From Azadirachta indica (Eukaryota; Streptophyta; Magnoliopsida; Sapindales; Meliaceae), in the NCBI GenBank assembly GCA_022749755.1, contig CM040447.1:8020545-8084544 (forward strand): a stretch of DNA of 64,000 nt, read 5' to 3'. Positions within the stretch are counted from its first letter, which is position 1. Each line of letters starts with the position of its first letter. The position numbers were made by a program, and so were the translations under genes. The notes beneath the pieces were generated by a model. That model saw only the letters and a list, made by a program, of their open reading frames with translations. It did not search any database and had not been told where the DNA came from. Shown piece after piece: positions 15,306-27,494 of this stretch.

Positions 15306-17385
15306 ATGGCCAACAATCCGTCGCAGCTTCTCCCATCAGGTACATTTCCCTCCAATTTTCACTCCTTATTTTTCCCAAGATAATTTATTGATGTTGGTGG
15401 TGGGTTTGCAGAGCTAATAGACAGGTGCATAGGCTCCAAAATTTGGGTGATAATGAAAGGAGACAAGGAACTTGTTGGTACTCTTAGGGGATTTGATGTC
15501 TACGTCAACATGGTCCTCGAAGATGTTACTGAATAGTATGTATTTCTCCATAATTTCTCTGTATTAGGGTTTCTTTTGTTTACTGAGATCTTCCAAGTCA
15601 TCAGCTGATTAATGGGTATCCCATTTGCCGAATTGAGATTGTTTCCTTCACAAGATTGTCAATTGGTGAAAAGGCCAATGGCAAAAGCATATGTGCAGTA
15701 CCAACTAGGTTGTTTTTTTTTTTTTTTTTTTTTTTCCAAAAAGACAAAAGATTGTATATTTTTCAAATTTAAAGGCCGTTAATTGTCTCTTAATTTTATT
15801 TTTATGGTGAACTTTGTTATGTTGCATGTTAGGCTGGTCTCTGCCAATGAAGATTGTGCACTTTTTACTTCACTTTACTGAGTTTAGGACTGTATAATAG
15901 ATGGCCTTGTTATTATTGCTTATTGTTCCAAGGGGACTGCTACGAAAAGTAAAAATTTTTTTCTAAAGAAAAATTGGATAAGAAATTTCTGTAGAATCTA
16001 GTATATGTTTTAATCTATCCTATGATTATTAATTTTTAGGGATGGATAGGCAATTGTTTTTCTTTGCTTGCTTTATTGTGTTCTAGCTGACGACTCTTGT
16101 CGACCTCAGATAATGACATGGTCAAGTTAAACTTGTTTGAAGACCTACTGGATTTAACTGGCTGCTCTTGTAACTGATGTTGAAAATTCCTTAATGAGAA
16201 TTCAAAAAATTGTTTGCAGTGGTGATTGCTTGAATGCCGTCAAATGGATTAAGGGTATTGCTGGACCTCAAAGTTTGTTCAAGTTACTTAAACAATCGAC
16301 CTATGTAACTGTAAAGTGTTAAACCTTCTATAGTTGCTGAGCGAAGCAAGTTGTTAAGTGGACTTCCTTACCCTGAATTGAGCCTAGGTTTTGAGTGACA
16401 TCTTATCTATTCTATTTGTGGACTGTTGTTTTATCTCTTTGCTTTTTTGGGATCCTTGTACTCTTCTTGATGAAGATTGTTATTCGCTTTTGAGACTCTG
16501 ATCTTTATTCTTAGTCAAATATAGTTTCCCACCGTGTAGAGAAAATTGAGAGGCTGACCCAAGCTATTCAAAGTTTTGTTATGAAAAGAGGTGCCATGTT
16601 CTGTATTGCATTTACAAGAAACAAAAGTATGTTGTGGCATCTCTTGTGCAGCTAACTATACTGTACTTTTTCATGTTTACAAATGGTGTTTCCTTGTTTG
16701 ACTTCTTTACTACTTTGCCTTGTTGATAGCTATTAGGAATTATAGGTGTAAGGCAGCAGTGGGCTTTTGTTTGCCTCTTTGAGCTGTCTGGACGTATATT
16801 TCTTTCGTGAATAAAATCTGATATTTTAATTAATCATGCAAAGTGCTAAAAAGAGAAATGCAACATGAGGAGATAGCAATTAGCATTTCAGTTTTATTGG
16901 CTTGGCAAGCTCTCAAGGCTCACTACTTGTGTGCATGTATGCTTTATTCTTGTATATCTATTCTTGATTATCTTCTATTTCAACAGCTTATGGTCTTATA
17001 TCTAATTATATTTTATTTTCTTGCTTGTATATGCCTATTACAGTGAAATCACTGCTGAAGGTAGACGGATTACAAAGCTTGATCAGATTTTGCTTAATGG
17101 GAACAACATTGCCATAGTGAGTATATCATGAATGTTTTCATTTTAGTCGCTGGACTGCTTGTTCAGCCTATCAAAATGTCAAAATCAATAATCTATACAT
17201 TATAATCATAGCCTGTGTTCTAGTTTGGAAAAATTACATGGATTCCCTCTGGCATTCTATTACAAATGCTCCAAACCAGTACAAAAGAACGTCAAAGGGA
17301 AGACCTTTTTAATTACATAACAAATGCTTACCCACAATATTTTGCCATGCAGCTGGTTCCTGGTGGCTCACCCGATCCAGAATGA
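15306..17385 (+). CDS. LSM5: Sm-like protein LSM5
   Basis: Four exons join in frame: 15306-15339, 15412-15535, 17044-17116 and 17353-17385, giving 87 residues, close to the size of other LSM5 proteins. The Sm1 motif ([29 protein letters not shown]) and Sm2 motif ([15 protein letters not shown]) are both present. LSM5 is part of the LSM1-7 ring, which acts in cytoplasmic mRNA decapping, and of the LSM2-8 ring on U6 snRNA in the nucleus; the Arabidopsis gene is SAD1. Intron 2 (15536-17043, about 1.5 kb) is long for such a small gene and contains a poly-T tract near 15713-15735. No other frame in the intron looks coding. Confidence 0.95.
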
Positions 17386-18264
17386 GAGTGAGTGTGAACG
17401 CCTGCTTAGTTCTTAAAATTCTCTCTTAATGTGATTGGAACTGAAGTTCACCTCAGTTTTAACGAGGAAATGGCTGCCAAGAAAAGCTATATATCACACT
17501 CTTACTTAAAAGATTCTTCCAGTGATTGTTAGACGGCAGTGGTGTGTAATGATGAATGATGTATTATGTTTCTCCTAACCTTAACTCCATATTAGAGATT
17601 AAGACATTTGGGGATCCGTTGTTTTTTTTTTTTTTTTCAAAAAAAGAAACAAACGAAACTAAAGAAATTCTGATCTCTTTTACGTGAGAGCAGTGAGAAC
17701 ACAAAATAACACGACGTAACATAAAGAAAATTTTCTAAGGTTATATTTAAAAGTACTGAAGTTTATTGATGCATTGGCTGCTCTAATGTTACAAGGAGTA
17801 TGTTTTTGTGATTTTTATTAAAAGATGAATAAACGTTGTGAATTTTATTCTAAAGTTTCGAATACTATCCACTTTTTTTAATTTGTTTTAATAATGATAT
17901 GTTTCTTTCACCAGAAAATTAATAATAATGCATGAATAAAGAACTATTATACGTCAAATTTAAATATTAATGTGCTGGCCCATCATTCTAATGCCAGAAG
18001 CTTTGAAACCACTAACCCCACGTTAAGACCATGCATTCTTTCCTACTCGAACGTCTTTTATTTGAATCTAATTAAAATGCTGTAACGTAACCTCAACCAC
18101 CATTGTAGAATTGTGGTTTACTTATATACAAAGAAAACCTTGAAAAATGTTGACATTACAGAATTTATTACAGAAAAAGGAGAGAAGGAAACACAAAACA
18201 ACAATTAGTTCCTCAAAGATCAAGTAAGTTCAAACACAGAAACATCACTTGGAGAACACAATCG
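17386..18264. other. Convergent spacer
   Basis: 3' flanks of LSM5 (+) and the membrane-anchored protein gene (-). No coding frame or RNA gene is recognised. A poly-T/poly-A stretch lies near 17622-17646. Confidence 0.5.
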
Positions 18265-20945
18265 TTAAAGATGACTGAAACCATCACCATTCTGCCTAAC
18301 TCTCAGAGTCAGATAAATCAGTATTAACGTCCCCAAACTTGACCTGAAAGGAAGCCAGAGAATAAATAAAAAATTGTTAAGACGGCAGGCAATTAACCGT
18401 AGAAGAAAGCTTAAAAATTTTTGTATTTGAAATAAGGGATTACTAGATATTATTATTGGGTTGTAGAATTATGTCAAGACATTATATGTTGACAACAAAA
18501 CACTATTATCAGTGTAAACTCATTGCTAGAATTCAGAGCTTACAAGATCGAAAACAGGAGGACCACTTTTCTTGAATCAAATGAGGCAGCACGTCTATAT
18601 CTTCTCCATCTGTTAGCTGGTGCATCGTGAGTCCTCTCACTCAATGATTTATCTGTTAAACACATACTCCAATTAGAGCAGTTGTAAACTTAATTATTTT
18701 GTTGCCAAAACCACAAAGAACGTGCATTATGAATACAACAATTAATACATTAAATTTATCTCTTTAAGTAAAACTTTACAGAACAAAATAAGAAATCCGA
18801 CATGCAATTATGCTAAAATGCCAAATAGCAAGATCTGCAGCACATCCAACCAGATTAACCATAAAGAGGACATTAAGATCTGGATGACATGTGTGCTATA
18901 ATAAGAAGCAAGGTTGCAAACGAGCAAATCAGAAAAGACTGCCTTATTTTGCACAGGAAAAAACAACACTAATAGAATATACTTCCATACTTGATTTTTT
19001 TCTTGTTCAAGATTAAACAAAAGTCTACATGTATCTATGTAATGTAACGACCAAATCCATGTGCTCTCACACATGAATGTATTCAATACAACAAACCAGT
19101 TGACAGAGACTACAATGCAAAGTTATATACTCAAGTTTACTAATCAACAAAACATCTTGCTCAAGGATTACATATAATTAGAAAACTTTGTCACTAAAAT
19201 TTAGGAAAAATGTGCAGCAATGAATAAAAAATTGCAATAATTTCCTACCTATATTTAAGCTTGCTTGTCTCTGCAACACCTTCTGCATATGCTGCAAGCC
19301 ATCACAGACTATAATTAGCAATAGTACCAAACATTTAAACATGACAATTGTGACTTACTTTTACCATTCCTTATTTGATATAAGTAGATTAATTGAGGCT
19401 GTGCAATAAACAGACGAGATAGGAACTTACGGTTACAATGCCCTCATTTTTTATACTGCCAACAGTGTCGTCATTGGATTTAAGTGTTTGCAAACTTTCC
19501 TTCTCAATATTTATATCAACAACACATGATGAATATGTATCTGCATTCTTCATTTGTAGATCGATGCACTTCTGGCAATCCAGTTCAGTATCCAAATTCA
19601 TCTGATTTTTAAATGGTAAAGGAACTTCGACAAAACTCAAATAAGTTAACTGTGATGTACAGTCAGGACTGGTGTTGCCTTCATCGGGCAACACTGAAAT
19701 GCCATAAACATCTTGAACCTGCACATACAAATCCACATCTTAAAAAGGCTTCCAAAAGATGATCAAGCTATGTCTGCCCCATAGCACTGAACAGTTGTAG
19801 AACCAATAGCAAAGATAAGTCGGTTACTTAAATTCATTTGAGCATCAAAATGAACTTACATGTGAACTGTGAAATGGGCACTTTTCTCTCTCCGGAAACG
19901 GATCCTCCTCAATTAGAATAGGCAAAACATCTGAAATTTTCAGGTCAAAAAAAAAAATTCAGAACACTAACACAAAAAACCTACTGAATCACATAATTGA
20001 TGTAAGTACAGTCTCATTACCCAGAGAACAATGATGATTGACCTCATCAAAACTCGGTTTTAGTAACTGGAAGCACGAACAGCTAACAGGTAAATTACTT
20101 TTCACATCCACAATCCCTGGGAAGTATGCTTTTTCCTGGAAATGATTTGTGTTAAAAGTAGACCACATAAATCCCAACTTCCACAAAAATGAAAAATGAA
20201 AATAAAAATAAAATGTAGCTCACACAATATGCTACCATGTCTAGGTTTTACATGAAAAGAATAGTATGACAGCACAATAGCTTCAGCTCAGTCTCATATC
20301 AAATCGTTCCCTTATCCCTCCATTTCTCCCGTTTCCATCCACCCAGCTCAATTGTGTACTCTAGAACCGGCATCGTCCCAAGTTTTCTTTTCACCAGATT
20401 TCATTACAAGGTACAAGCGTAGCCTTTCCAATAGTTTAATTATTCTCTAAAACAGAAATAAATCATATTTGCTTTAAAGCTCCTCCATTCCTTACTTTTT
20501 TCCATCTTCAATTTTGCTTCTTTTTCGCAAAATTATCTCCAAAACTTCTAAACTTCTCTCCAACTCACACTTCCAGTTTCCATTTCCACTATACAATCTC
20601 AAAAACACAGCCAAACACTCGTCTTCTCCAGCATTAAAACAAGCGAACTAACAAAAATGATCTGAAACTAAACCATGAGAAACTGCGAAAATTGCAAAAC
20701 TATGCAAATTAAACCAACACTATCACAAAACAAAGCGAGAACAGCATGAATACAAAGCTGTACTTCCGAATCAGACAGACATTGCTACAAATGGTTCAAA
20801 TTAGAGAGTATTTTTCAATGTACATCAAAAAGAGCTGAAATTTACTACGGAAAGTAAAATTAGGTTCAATATGAAAGGAAAGAAAGGAATTAATTTTAAA
20901 ACGGAGGTTAAAAATTCTCACCTCAGCGCAGGGATTGGCCGCCAT
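18265..20945 (-). CDS. Plant protein of unknown function with C-terminal membrane anchor
   Basis: Seven minus-strand exons join in frame: 20945-20922, 20135-20021, 19930-19860, 19718-19431, 19291-19249, 18652-18544 and 18343-18265, giving 242 residues. The N-terminal 190 or so residues are acidic, low in recognisable motifs and rich in Asp, Glu, Ser and Cys. Near the C-terminus a basic stretch (PANRWRRYRRAASFDSRK) is followed by a hydrophobic helix of about 20 residues (VVLLFSILSSLGTLILIYLT) and a short tail ending NGDGFSHL. That order fits a tail-anchored or type II membrane protein with the bulk in the cytosol. I do not recognise a family with a known function. Its place between RABH1 and BTL3 suggests the orthologue of an Arabidopsis gene near At5g64980. 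Choosing the donor at 18543 rather than reading through is what creates the full helix. Confidence 0.72.
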
Positions 20946-23354
20946 TGCAGAGACCTTGAGCTCTTTCTTACTTTCTTGAGAGAGCTTTGAATGAATAATG
21001 AGTGTGAGAGACTGAAGGGGAGAGATTATTCAGTTCTTAACGTTTTATTTAAATAAAATATTTTTTTAAGAGTGACGTGGCAGAAAGGCTCCTGACTGAG
21101 ACACTCATCACGACCACGACAAATCTTCTCACCTTCTCTATTACCAAAATTACCCTCCTCTTCCCTCTTTATTTTTTTAATTTAGTAGTTAAATGTAATT
21201 TATGTCTAATTCTAAATTTATTTGAGCTTATTTAATATTTAGGTCCAATTTTTCACCCTTTATTAAATGAAAACATAATCTATAGTATATTTGTTGTGAA
21301 ATTCCTAATACTTTTATCATAAATTATAATTACAAATCAGTACTAAATTTATAATTAATAATATATTATTAATTTGTTGTTGATGGCAGATCATCAATCA
21401 ATTAATTAATGCATTGAACCTTAAATATCTATCACTTCTCAATCAATTCTTTTTTAAAAAAAGATCTTTTATCTTACGGTAGCATGCTCACTTTGTTTAC
21501 AAAACTTTTATTGTTGGATTAGATATACACTAAACATATTTTTAATAATTACGTAACATTATCAAATGAAATAAGTCTTAAATAAAAATTTACAACGTAC
21601 TAGAACGTCTTTATTGACGATTTTTTACTCCAACAGCATATAGAGTTTTTAAAATAACATGATATCTCATGTAGAATAAATCCTTAACCCTCTCCCCTCT
21701 TACTAAAACTACACAGCATCCTTGTTAATTATAATTAATATTAGTTAATAGAAAAATCATCCTTACTATCACTTTACATAATCATATATAAAATTTTTAC
21801 CTCTTAACTATTAAAAGTGTATATAAGTTTAATGGTTCATAAATGATATGAGAAATAGTATAAAATTAAAAGATCATTAATATTTTTTATTATGTTATTT
21901 TATGTTGGTTATAATTTTAATGCATTTTTTTTTTTAAAGAAATGGAGGAAAGGGAGAGATTAATAAAAAAACAAAAAGAGGAGGGCAATAGAAGGAAAAG
22001 GCATGATGGGATCAAAGATCCATGAGATCGTTGAAAAATTAAAAACAAAAATAAAACTGTGAATAAGTGTATGAGATTTTGTCTGGTTGTTCCCATAAGT
22101 GTGCATGTGAACTCTAAACGCAGAACTGTACAGTCTCCAGACAACCAGACAGAGACAGAGGTCAAGTTTGATAATGAAATAAAGAAAAAAATGAGTCACG
22201 GGATTTCTACTATTCAAAGTCTGTCGTCGAGAACAGTAATCCATCATGAATTTCTCCGCTTACACGACCGAAATAGACCCGACAATGACGTCTCCCCGCC
22301 CATACTACTCTCACCTCAACGGCCCAGTCCCCTTTCGCCAATAATAGCCTAATCCTGTTCTTTGGTTTTCGGATTCGCCTATTTTTAATGAAAAAAGCTA
22401 AAGGGTATAATGGTCACAATAATACAATTAAAATATTCCTTCAAAAAAAAAACAATTAAAATAAGCCTCCCACAAATTATTGTGCTATGCTAATGTTATA
22501 ATACTCTTGAATTAAGGAAATTTTTATAAGAGTGAAAAAAAATAAATTGTATAAAATAATAGTGTCAATAAAATAATAATATTATTATATTAATTTATAT
22601 ACATATTTCTCTCTCATATTAAACACAAGATTTATCGCATTTGATAAGCAATTACAATTTGAGTTTTAAAGTTGAGTCAATTTTGGTCGGCAAATATTAT
22701 TTTATTAAATATCCATCAACTTTTAATTAAAATTGATATTTATTAAATATTCATTAATTTTTTGTTAAATAATTATAGTTTTCATTTAACAATAATTGTG
22801 ACAAAAAAGTCAATAAATAAAATTGAATTATGAATGAAATAAAAATAATTCTATATTATTTTATTAAATATCTCATTAGATGACAAAATATAGTCTTCAA
22901 CATGTCCAAGGAAATTTGACAAATGTGAATTGAAAAAAAAGTTTTAAGGAATTAAATAACGCTAACTGAAATAATATAATAGGGACTAAAGTGATTAATA
23001 TCTTACTAATAGAAACTTTAGCAACTAATATAAAAACTACTTAACTAAAATGATATTTTGGATAATAAGGGACTAAAATGAAAATATCTTATTCTGATTA
23101 CGCAGTCAAAATAGACCGACAATGACTGCCGTTGCCCCATTCTATTCTAAATATGATTCCGAAACCAAATTGGGTCACTATCGTATCATACAACTCCTCT
23201 TTTATGTGTTATGTATATATACACATGCAAAGAAACCTTTTTATTTTTATACAAAATTTTACATCAATTATAAATCGTTAAATATATGATTCTGAAATCA
23301 AATTGGATCACTATCATATCATGCAACTCCTCTTTTATGTGTTATATATATATA

Positions 23355-23580
23355 TATATACACACACACACAAACCAACCTCTTTGTTTTTATATAAAAT
23401 TTTACATCAATTATAAACCGTTAGATATCATTATATCTAATGGTTGAGATTGTATCTGACATATGTATTAATTATGAATATTTAATTATACATTAATTAC
23501 ATGCTTAAATGTAATTCAACTGTTGGATATATTACAATTCATATAAGATTTTATCTAAAATAAAGGGGTTGCTGATTATG
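23355..23580. mobile_element. Hairpin MITE, copy 1
   Basis: The left arm contains ttttacatcaattataaacc, and the right arm is its imperfect reverse complement (attacaattcatataagatt). Arms are about 80-100 bases. A truncated left arm also occurs near 23235-23285. Ends and target duplication are obscured by flanking TA repeats. Confidence 0.5.
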
Positions 23581-24984
23581 CCTATATATATATATATATC
23601 ATGTTGTAATGTAATATAATTGATTCACAAATTGTATTATTAAAACTCTTAGTTAAAAAAATATAAGCACCTTATATAATTTAATAATATCATAACAAAG
23701 TTATTGTATCACTTTATATAAATAAAATTTGAATTAGCATTTGTATTTTGATATTATTTTATTTTTTACAGTGAAAATATGTATTAATAAAAATTACCAT
23801 TGGCCATAATGAAAGGAATAATTTTGTAATAGATAAAATGGTCACAATAATATAATTAAAATATCCCTTAAAAAAATACAATATATATATATACATATAT
23901 ATATATGTATATAAACATGGTGTTATGTAATTAACTAATTCACAAATTGTATTATTAAAACTCTTAGTTAAAAAAATATAAGCACCTTATTAATAATATT
24001 GAAACTAAAAGGTTATATTATATAATTTAATAATATCATAACAAAATTATTGTATTACTTTGTATAAATAAAATTTGAATAAGCATTTGTATTTGATATT
24101 ATTTTATTTTTTACAGTGAAAATATGCATCGACAAAAATTACCATTGACAATAATGAAAGGAATAGGTTTATAATAAATAAAATGGTCACGATAATACAA
24201 TTAAAATATCCCTTAAAAAAAAAACTACAATTAAATAAGCCTTTAATACCTAACTCCTCCTACAAATTAATGTGCTATGCTAATGTTATAATACTCTTGA
24301 ATTAAGGAAATTTTTATAAGAGTGAAAAAAAAGTAAATTGTATAAAATATATGGTATCAATATAATATTATTATATTAATTTATATATAAATTTGTCTTT
24401 CATATTAAAGACAACATTTATCGCATTTGATAAGCAATTATAATTTGAGTTTTAAAGTTGTGTCAATTTGGGTCAGCAAATACTATTTTATTAAATATCC
24501 ATCAACTTTCAGTTAAAATTGACATTTATTACATATTCATTAATTTTTTATTGAATAATTATAATTTTTATTTAATAGTAATTGTAACATAAAAGTCAAT
24601 AAAATAAAACTGAATAGAATAAAAATATAATTATTCTATATTATTTTATTAAATGTCTTATTGGATGACAATAAAAGTTTTAAGGAATCAAATAATGCTA
24701 ACTGAAATGATATAATAGGGACTAAAGTGATTAATATCTTACTAATAGAAACTTTTGTAACTAATATAAAAACTATTTACCTGAAGTGATATTTTGGAAC
24801 ATAAGGGAGTAAAATGAAAATCTTTTATTCTCATTACACAATCAAAATAGACTGACAATGACTGCCCCTTTTACCCTCAAGGCCCAATAGCTGCCCCATC
24901 ATATTCTATGTATGAATCCTAAACCAAATTGGGTCACTATCATATCATAAAACTCCTCATTGGTGCGCGCGCGCATATATATAT

Positions 24985-25245
24985 ATATATATATGTAAAA
25001 CAACATGATCAATATTTTTTTTTTTTTTATAAAATTTTATATAATTATAAATTATTAAATATATACATATTTAATATTTGAGATTATATCTAATTATATA
25101 ATTAATACATTCATAATTAATACATATTTTATAAATAATCTCAACCGTTAGATATGTATATAGTTAATGATTTATAATTGGTGTAAAATTTTGTATAAAA
25201 AAAGGGCTGTTGATCTTCTCTTATATATAGATATATGTGTAAATA
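24985..25245. mobile_element. Hairpin MITE, copy 2
   Basis: Same family as the element at 23355. The left arm has ataaaattttatataattat and the right arm has ataattggtgtaaaattttg; pairing continues inward through gagattatatctaa and its partner aataatctcaaccgttagat. It is flanked by (TA)n, so insertion ends are not sharp. Confidence 0.5.
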
Positions 25246-26254
25246 GAAACGTGGTGTAATGTAATATAACTAAATCACAAACTGTATTATTAAAAGTCTT
25301 ACTGAAAAAAAATATAAGCAACTTATTAATAATATTAGAATTTAAAAATTATATTATATAATTTAATAATATTATAACAAATTATTGTATCACTTTGTGT
25401 GAATAAAATTTTTTCATTTTTAATATTATTTTATTTTTTATAGTGAAAATATGCATTAAACCAAATTACTGTCCGTCATAATGAAAGGAATAATTTTGTA
25501 ATAGATAAAACGGTCAAAATTGAGTATAAAGAAATGAAAATTAAAACAAAACCGTTTTAATATTAGCATAATTATATAACAACAACGATAATATTTTGTT
25601 AGTCATGTATTTTAAAATATTAACCAACAAAAAATTCCAAATACTCATATCATATTACTAATTAAACTATCGAATTTGTCAAATATTCTGTTAGAACAAG
25701 AGAAATTCGTAACACGAAGAAGACTATGTTAGATTAAATGGAAGTGAAAAATGACAAATTTTTGCAAATTCACCTTATTGTCAAATTAATTAATTTTACT
25801 CGCTAGCTTAATCTAATATGTGTGTATATATAGAATTAATGTTGAATTTCTTATTTGAATATTGAATATAAATTGATATTAAAAGAGGAATCAAGCATAT
25901 ATTATATTCCATTGTACAATTTGAACAATTTGTGAGAAAATGATTCTAAATTATCGATCTTGATAAGATGTGTGTTTGGCCACTAGTATTTGATTTTGAC
26001 CATATTGAACGAAATATTCTTCGATGATTCGTAAGTTATATTAATTAATTAATTAATTAGTATAACAATCAAAATTTTAAATAATAATCATAACATAGCA
26101 AACCGATGTCAACCCATATAGAGCAATGTCAATAACAAAATCTTATTTTTATGGATATTTTATGTTATGCAATATACATTATTTATTATATAAACTCATT
26201 CATACAAACTGAGGGAATATTACTTGATTAAAAACAGTAAACTTATTTTACAAT

Positions 26255-26496
26255 GGGAAAATGCTCATTACCCTCGTTTTTTCAATAAATACCCCGTTAC
26301 TCATTTCAATAAATACCCCGTTACTTATTTATATATTTTGTAATACCTCATTATTCCTTTGATTTTTTTTTTTCGATTTTACCCTTTAGTTCAATTGAAA
26401 AATAAAATCGAAATTCAGAAGTGAAGAAATATTACAAAAAATATAAGAGATAATAAAATATTAATTTAAAAAATAGAGAGTAATGTGCATTCTTCC
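26255..26496. mobile_element. Mutator-like MITE, copy 2
   Basis: 242 bp with inverted ends GGGAAAATGCTCATTACCC and (right, reverse complemented) GGAAGAATGCACATTACTC, the same family as 9392-9649. The flanks TTTTACAAT (left) and TTTTATAAT (right) are a 9-base target duplication with one change. The left arm carries an extra internal duplication of the phrase aaataccccgttactcattt. Confidence 0.75.
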
Positions 26497-27494
26497 TTTT
26501 ATAATTTTTTTATTTTCATTAACAACCTGGTTGAATGGTTATTCTCCACTAACCACAACAATGCCTGAAAATCAATATATCATTTACACTTATAACGTAT
26601 AAAAAATTAAATATACAAAATTAATTATTTATTACATTACTAATCTAATATTGTAATTTATCAATAAACTCATTTTACGTTACTATTTTTGTGCATAACC
26701 CTTAAATAACATAAGTAAATCGAATATCTCAAATTGGTGTCATAATAAACTTTATATTAGCAAAAGGATAATACTAGTTCATATTAAAAAAAAACTCATT
26801 TTTTATTACAATTGAATATCATATTACATCGGACGAACAAATTCAAACCGTTGTTTTGATAAATTTAGTATCAACAATACATGGATAATATCATAAATAC
26901 ATAACTCTAACAATATGATTGTATGTTGTAAAGATGATTTGGCAACCTTATATTCATACCTAATCTAACATCTTTCGAAATTTTTTATTGTAATTTTTAT
27001 ATATAATTATCAACTTTTCGTTATATAATTTTTTATTTTTTCAAGTATAACTTAGCTCGCCGGTTGTAAATTGCGATAGAAGAATTGAAGAGTATTGAGT
27101 ACAACTGCTTGCACTGTAGCTCTACCAGCAAAACTCCACAGTAAACTACTGTATTACCTACCGAACTTGCGCACGTGCAGATAGTGTGTCACATCCGATC
27201 AGATCCGATCCGCTGTCTGTTAGAGGAAACTGAAAAACGACAGCCGCCAGCCAACTAAAATCCGACGAAAGCGGCGATCAACTCAATAACAAGAAATCAG
27301 AAGCATCTACTGATATTCCTTCTTCGCTTTCCCACACCACAACTTCTTCACTAAATTCCTCGAATATAATTATTCCAAATTCTCTCTTCTCCCTCACGTC
27401 TCCTGCTCCTCCCTCACATAAATAAAGCATGAAATCCTGTTAGTTAGTTCCCACGTATTCATCCCACAACTACCACTTCTTCAGCTACCCCGCA

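Larger units (their letters stand above)
22395..25520. repeat. Diverged tandem duplication array
   Basis: Blocks recur in direct orientation. About 22400-23130 matches about 24180-24880, with shared phrases such as gtgctatgctaatgttataa, gataagcaatta and gggactaaagtgattaatat. A second block near 23610-23840 recurs near 23930-24185 and 25255-25510. A third phrase (aaactcctc or caactcctcttttatgtgtt) sits before each TA-rich hairpin. It looks like an old nested repeat without coding capacity. Confidence 0.6.
20946..27494. other. Long AT-rich spacer with repeats
   Basis: About 6.5 kb with no supported gene. It holds decayed duplications (22390-25520), hairpin MITEs (about 23355-23580 and 24985-25245), a Mutator-like MITE (26255-26496), a (TTAA)n run at 26040-26060 and several (TA)n runs. 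A short frame at 22059-22352 has no recognisable content. The promoter of the BTL3-type gene lies in the less AT-rich last 400 bases. Confidence 0.6.

Noticed and set aside
22059..22352. A 97-codon frame in the spacer
   Set aside because: No recognisable motif, AT-rich surroundings, no splice or promoter context.
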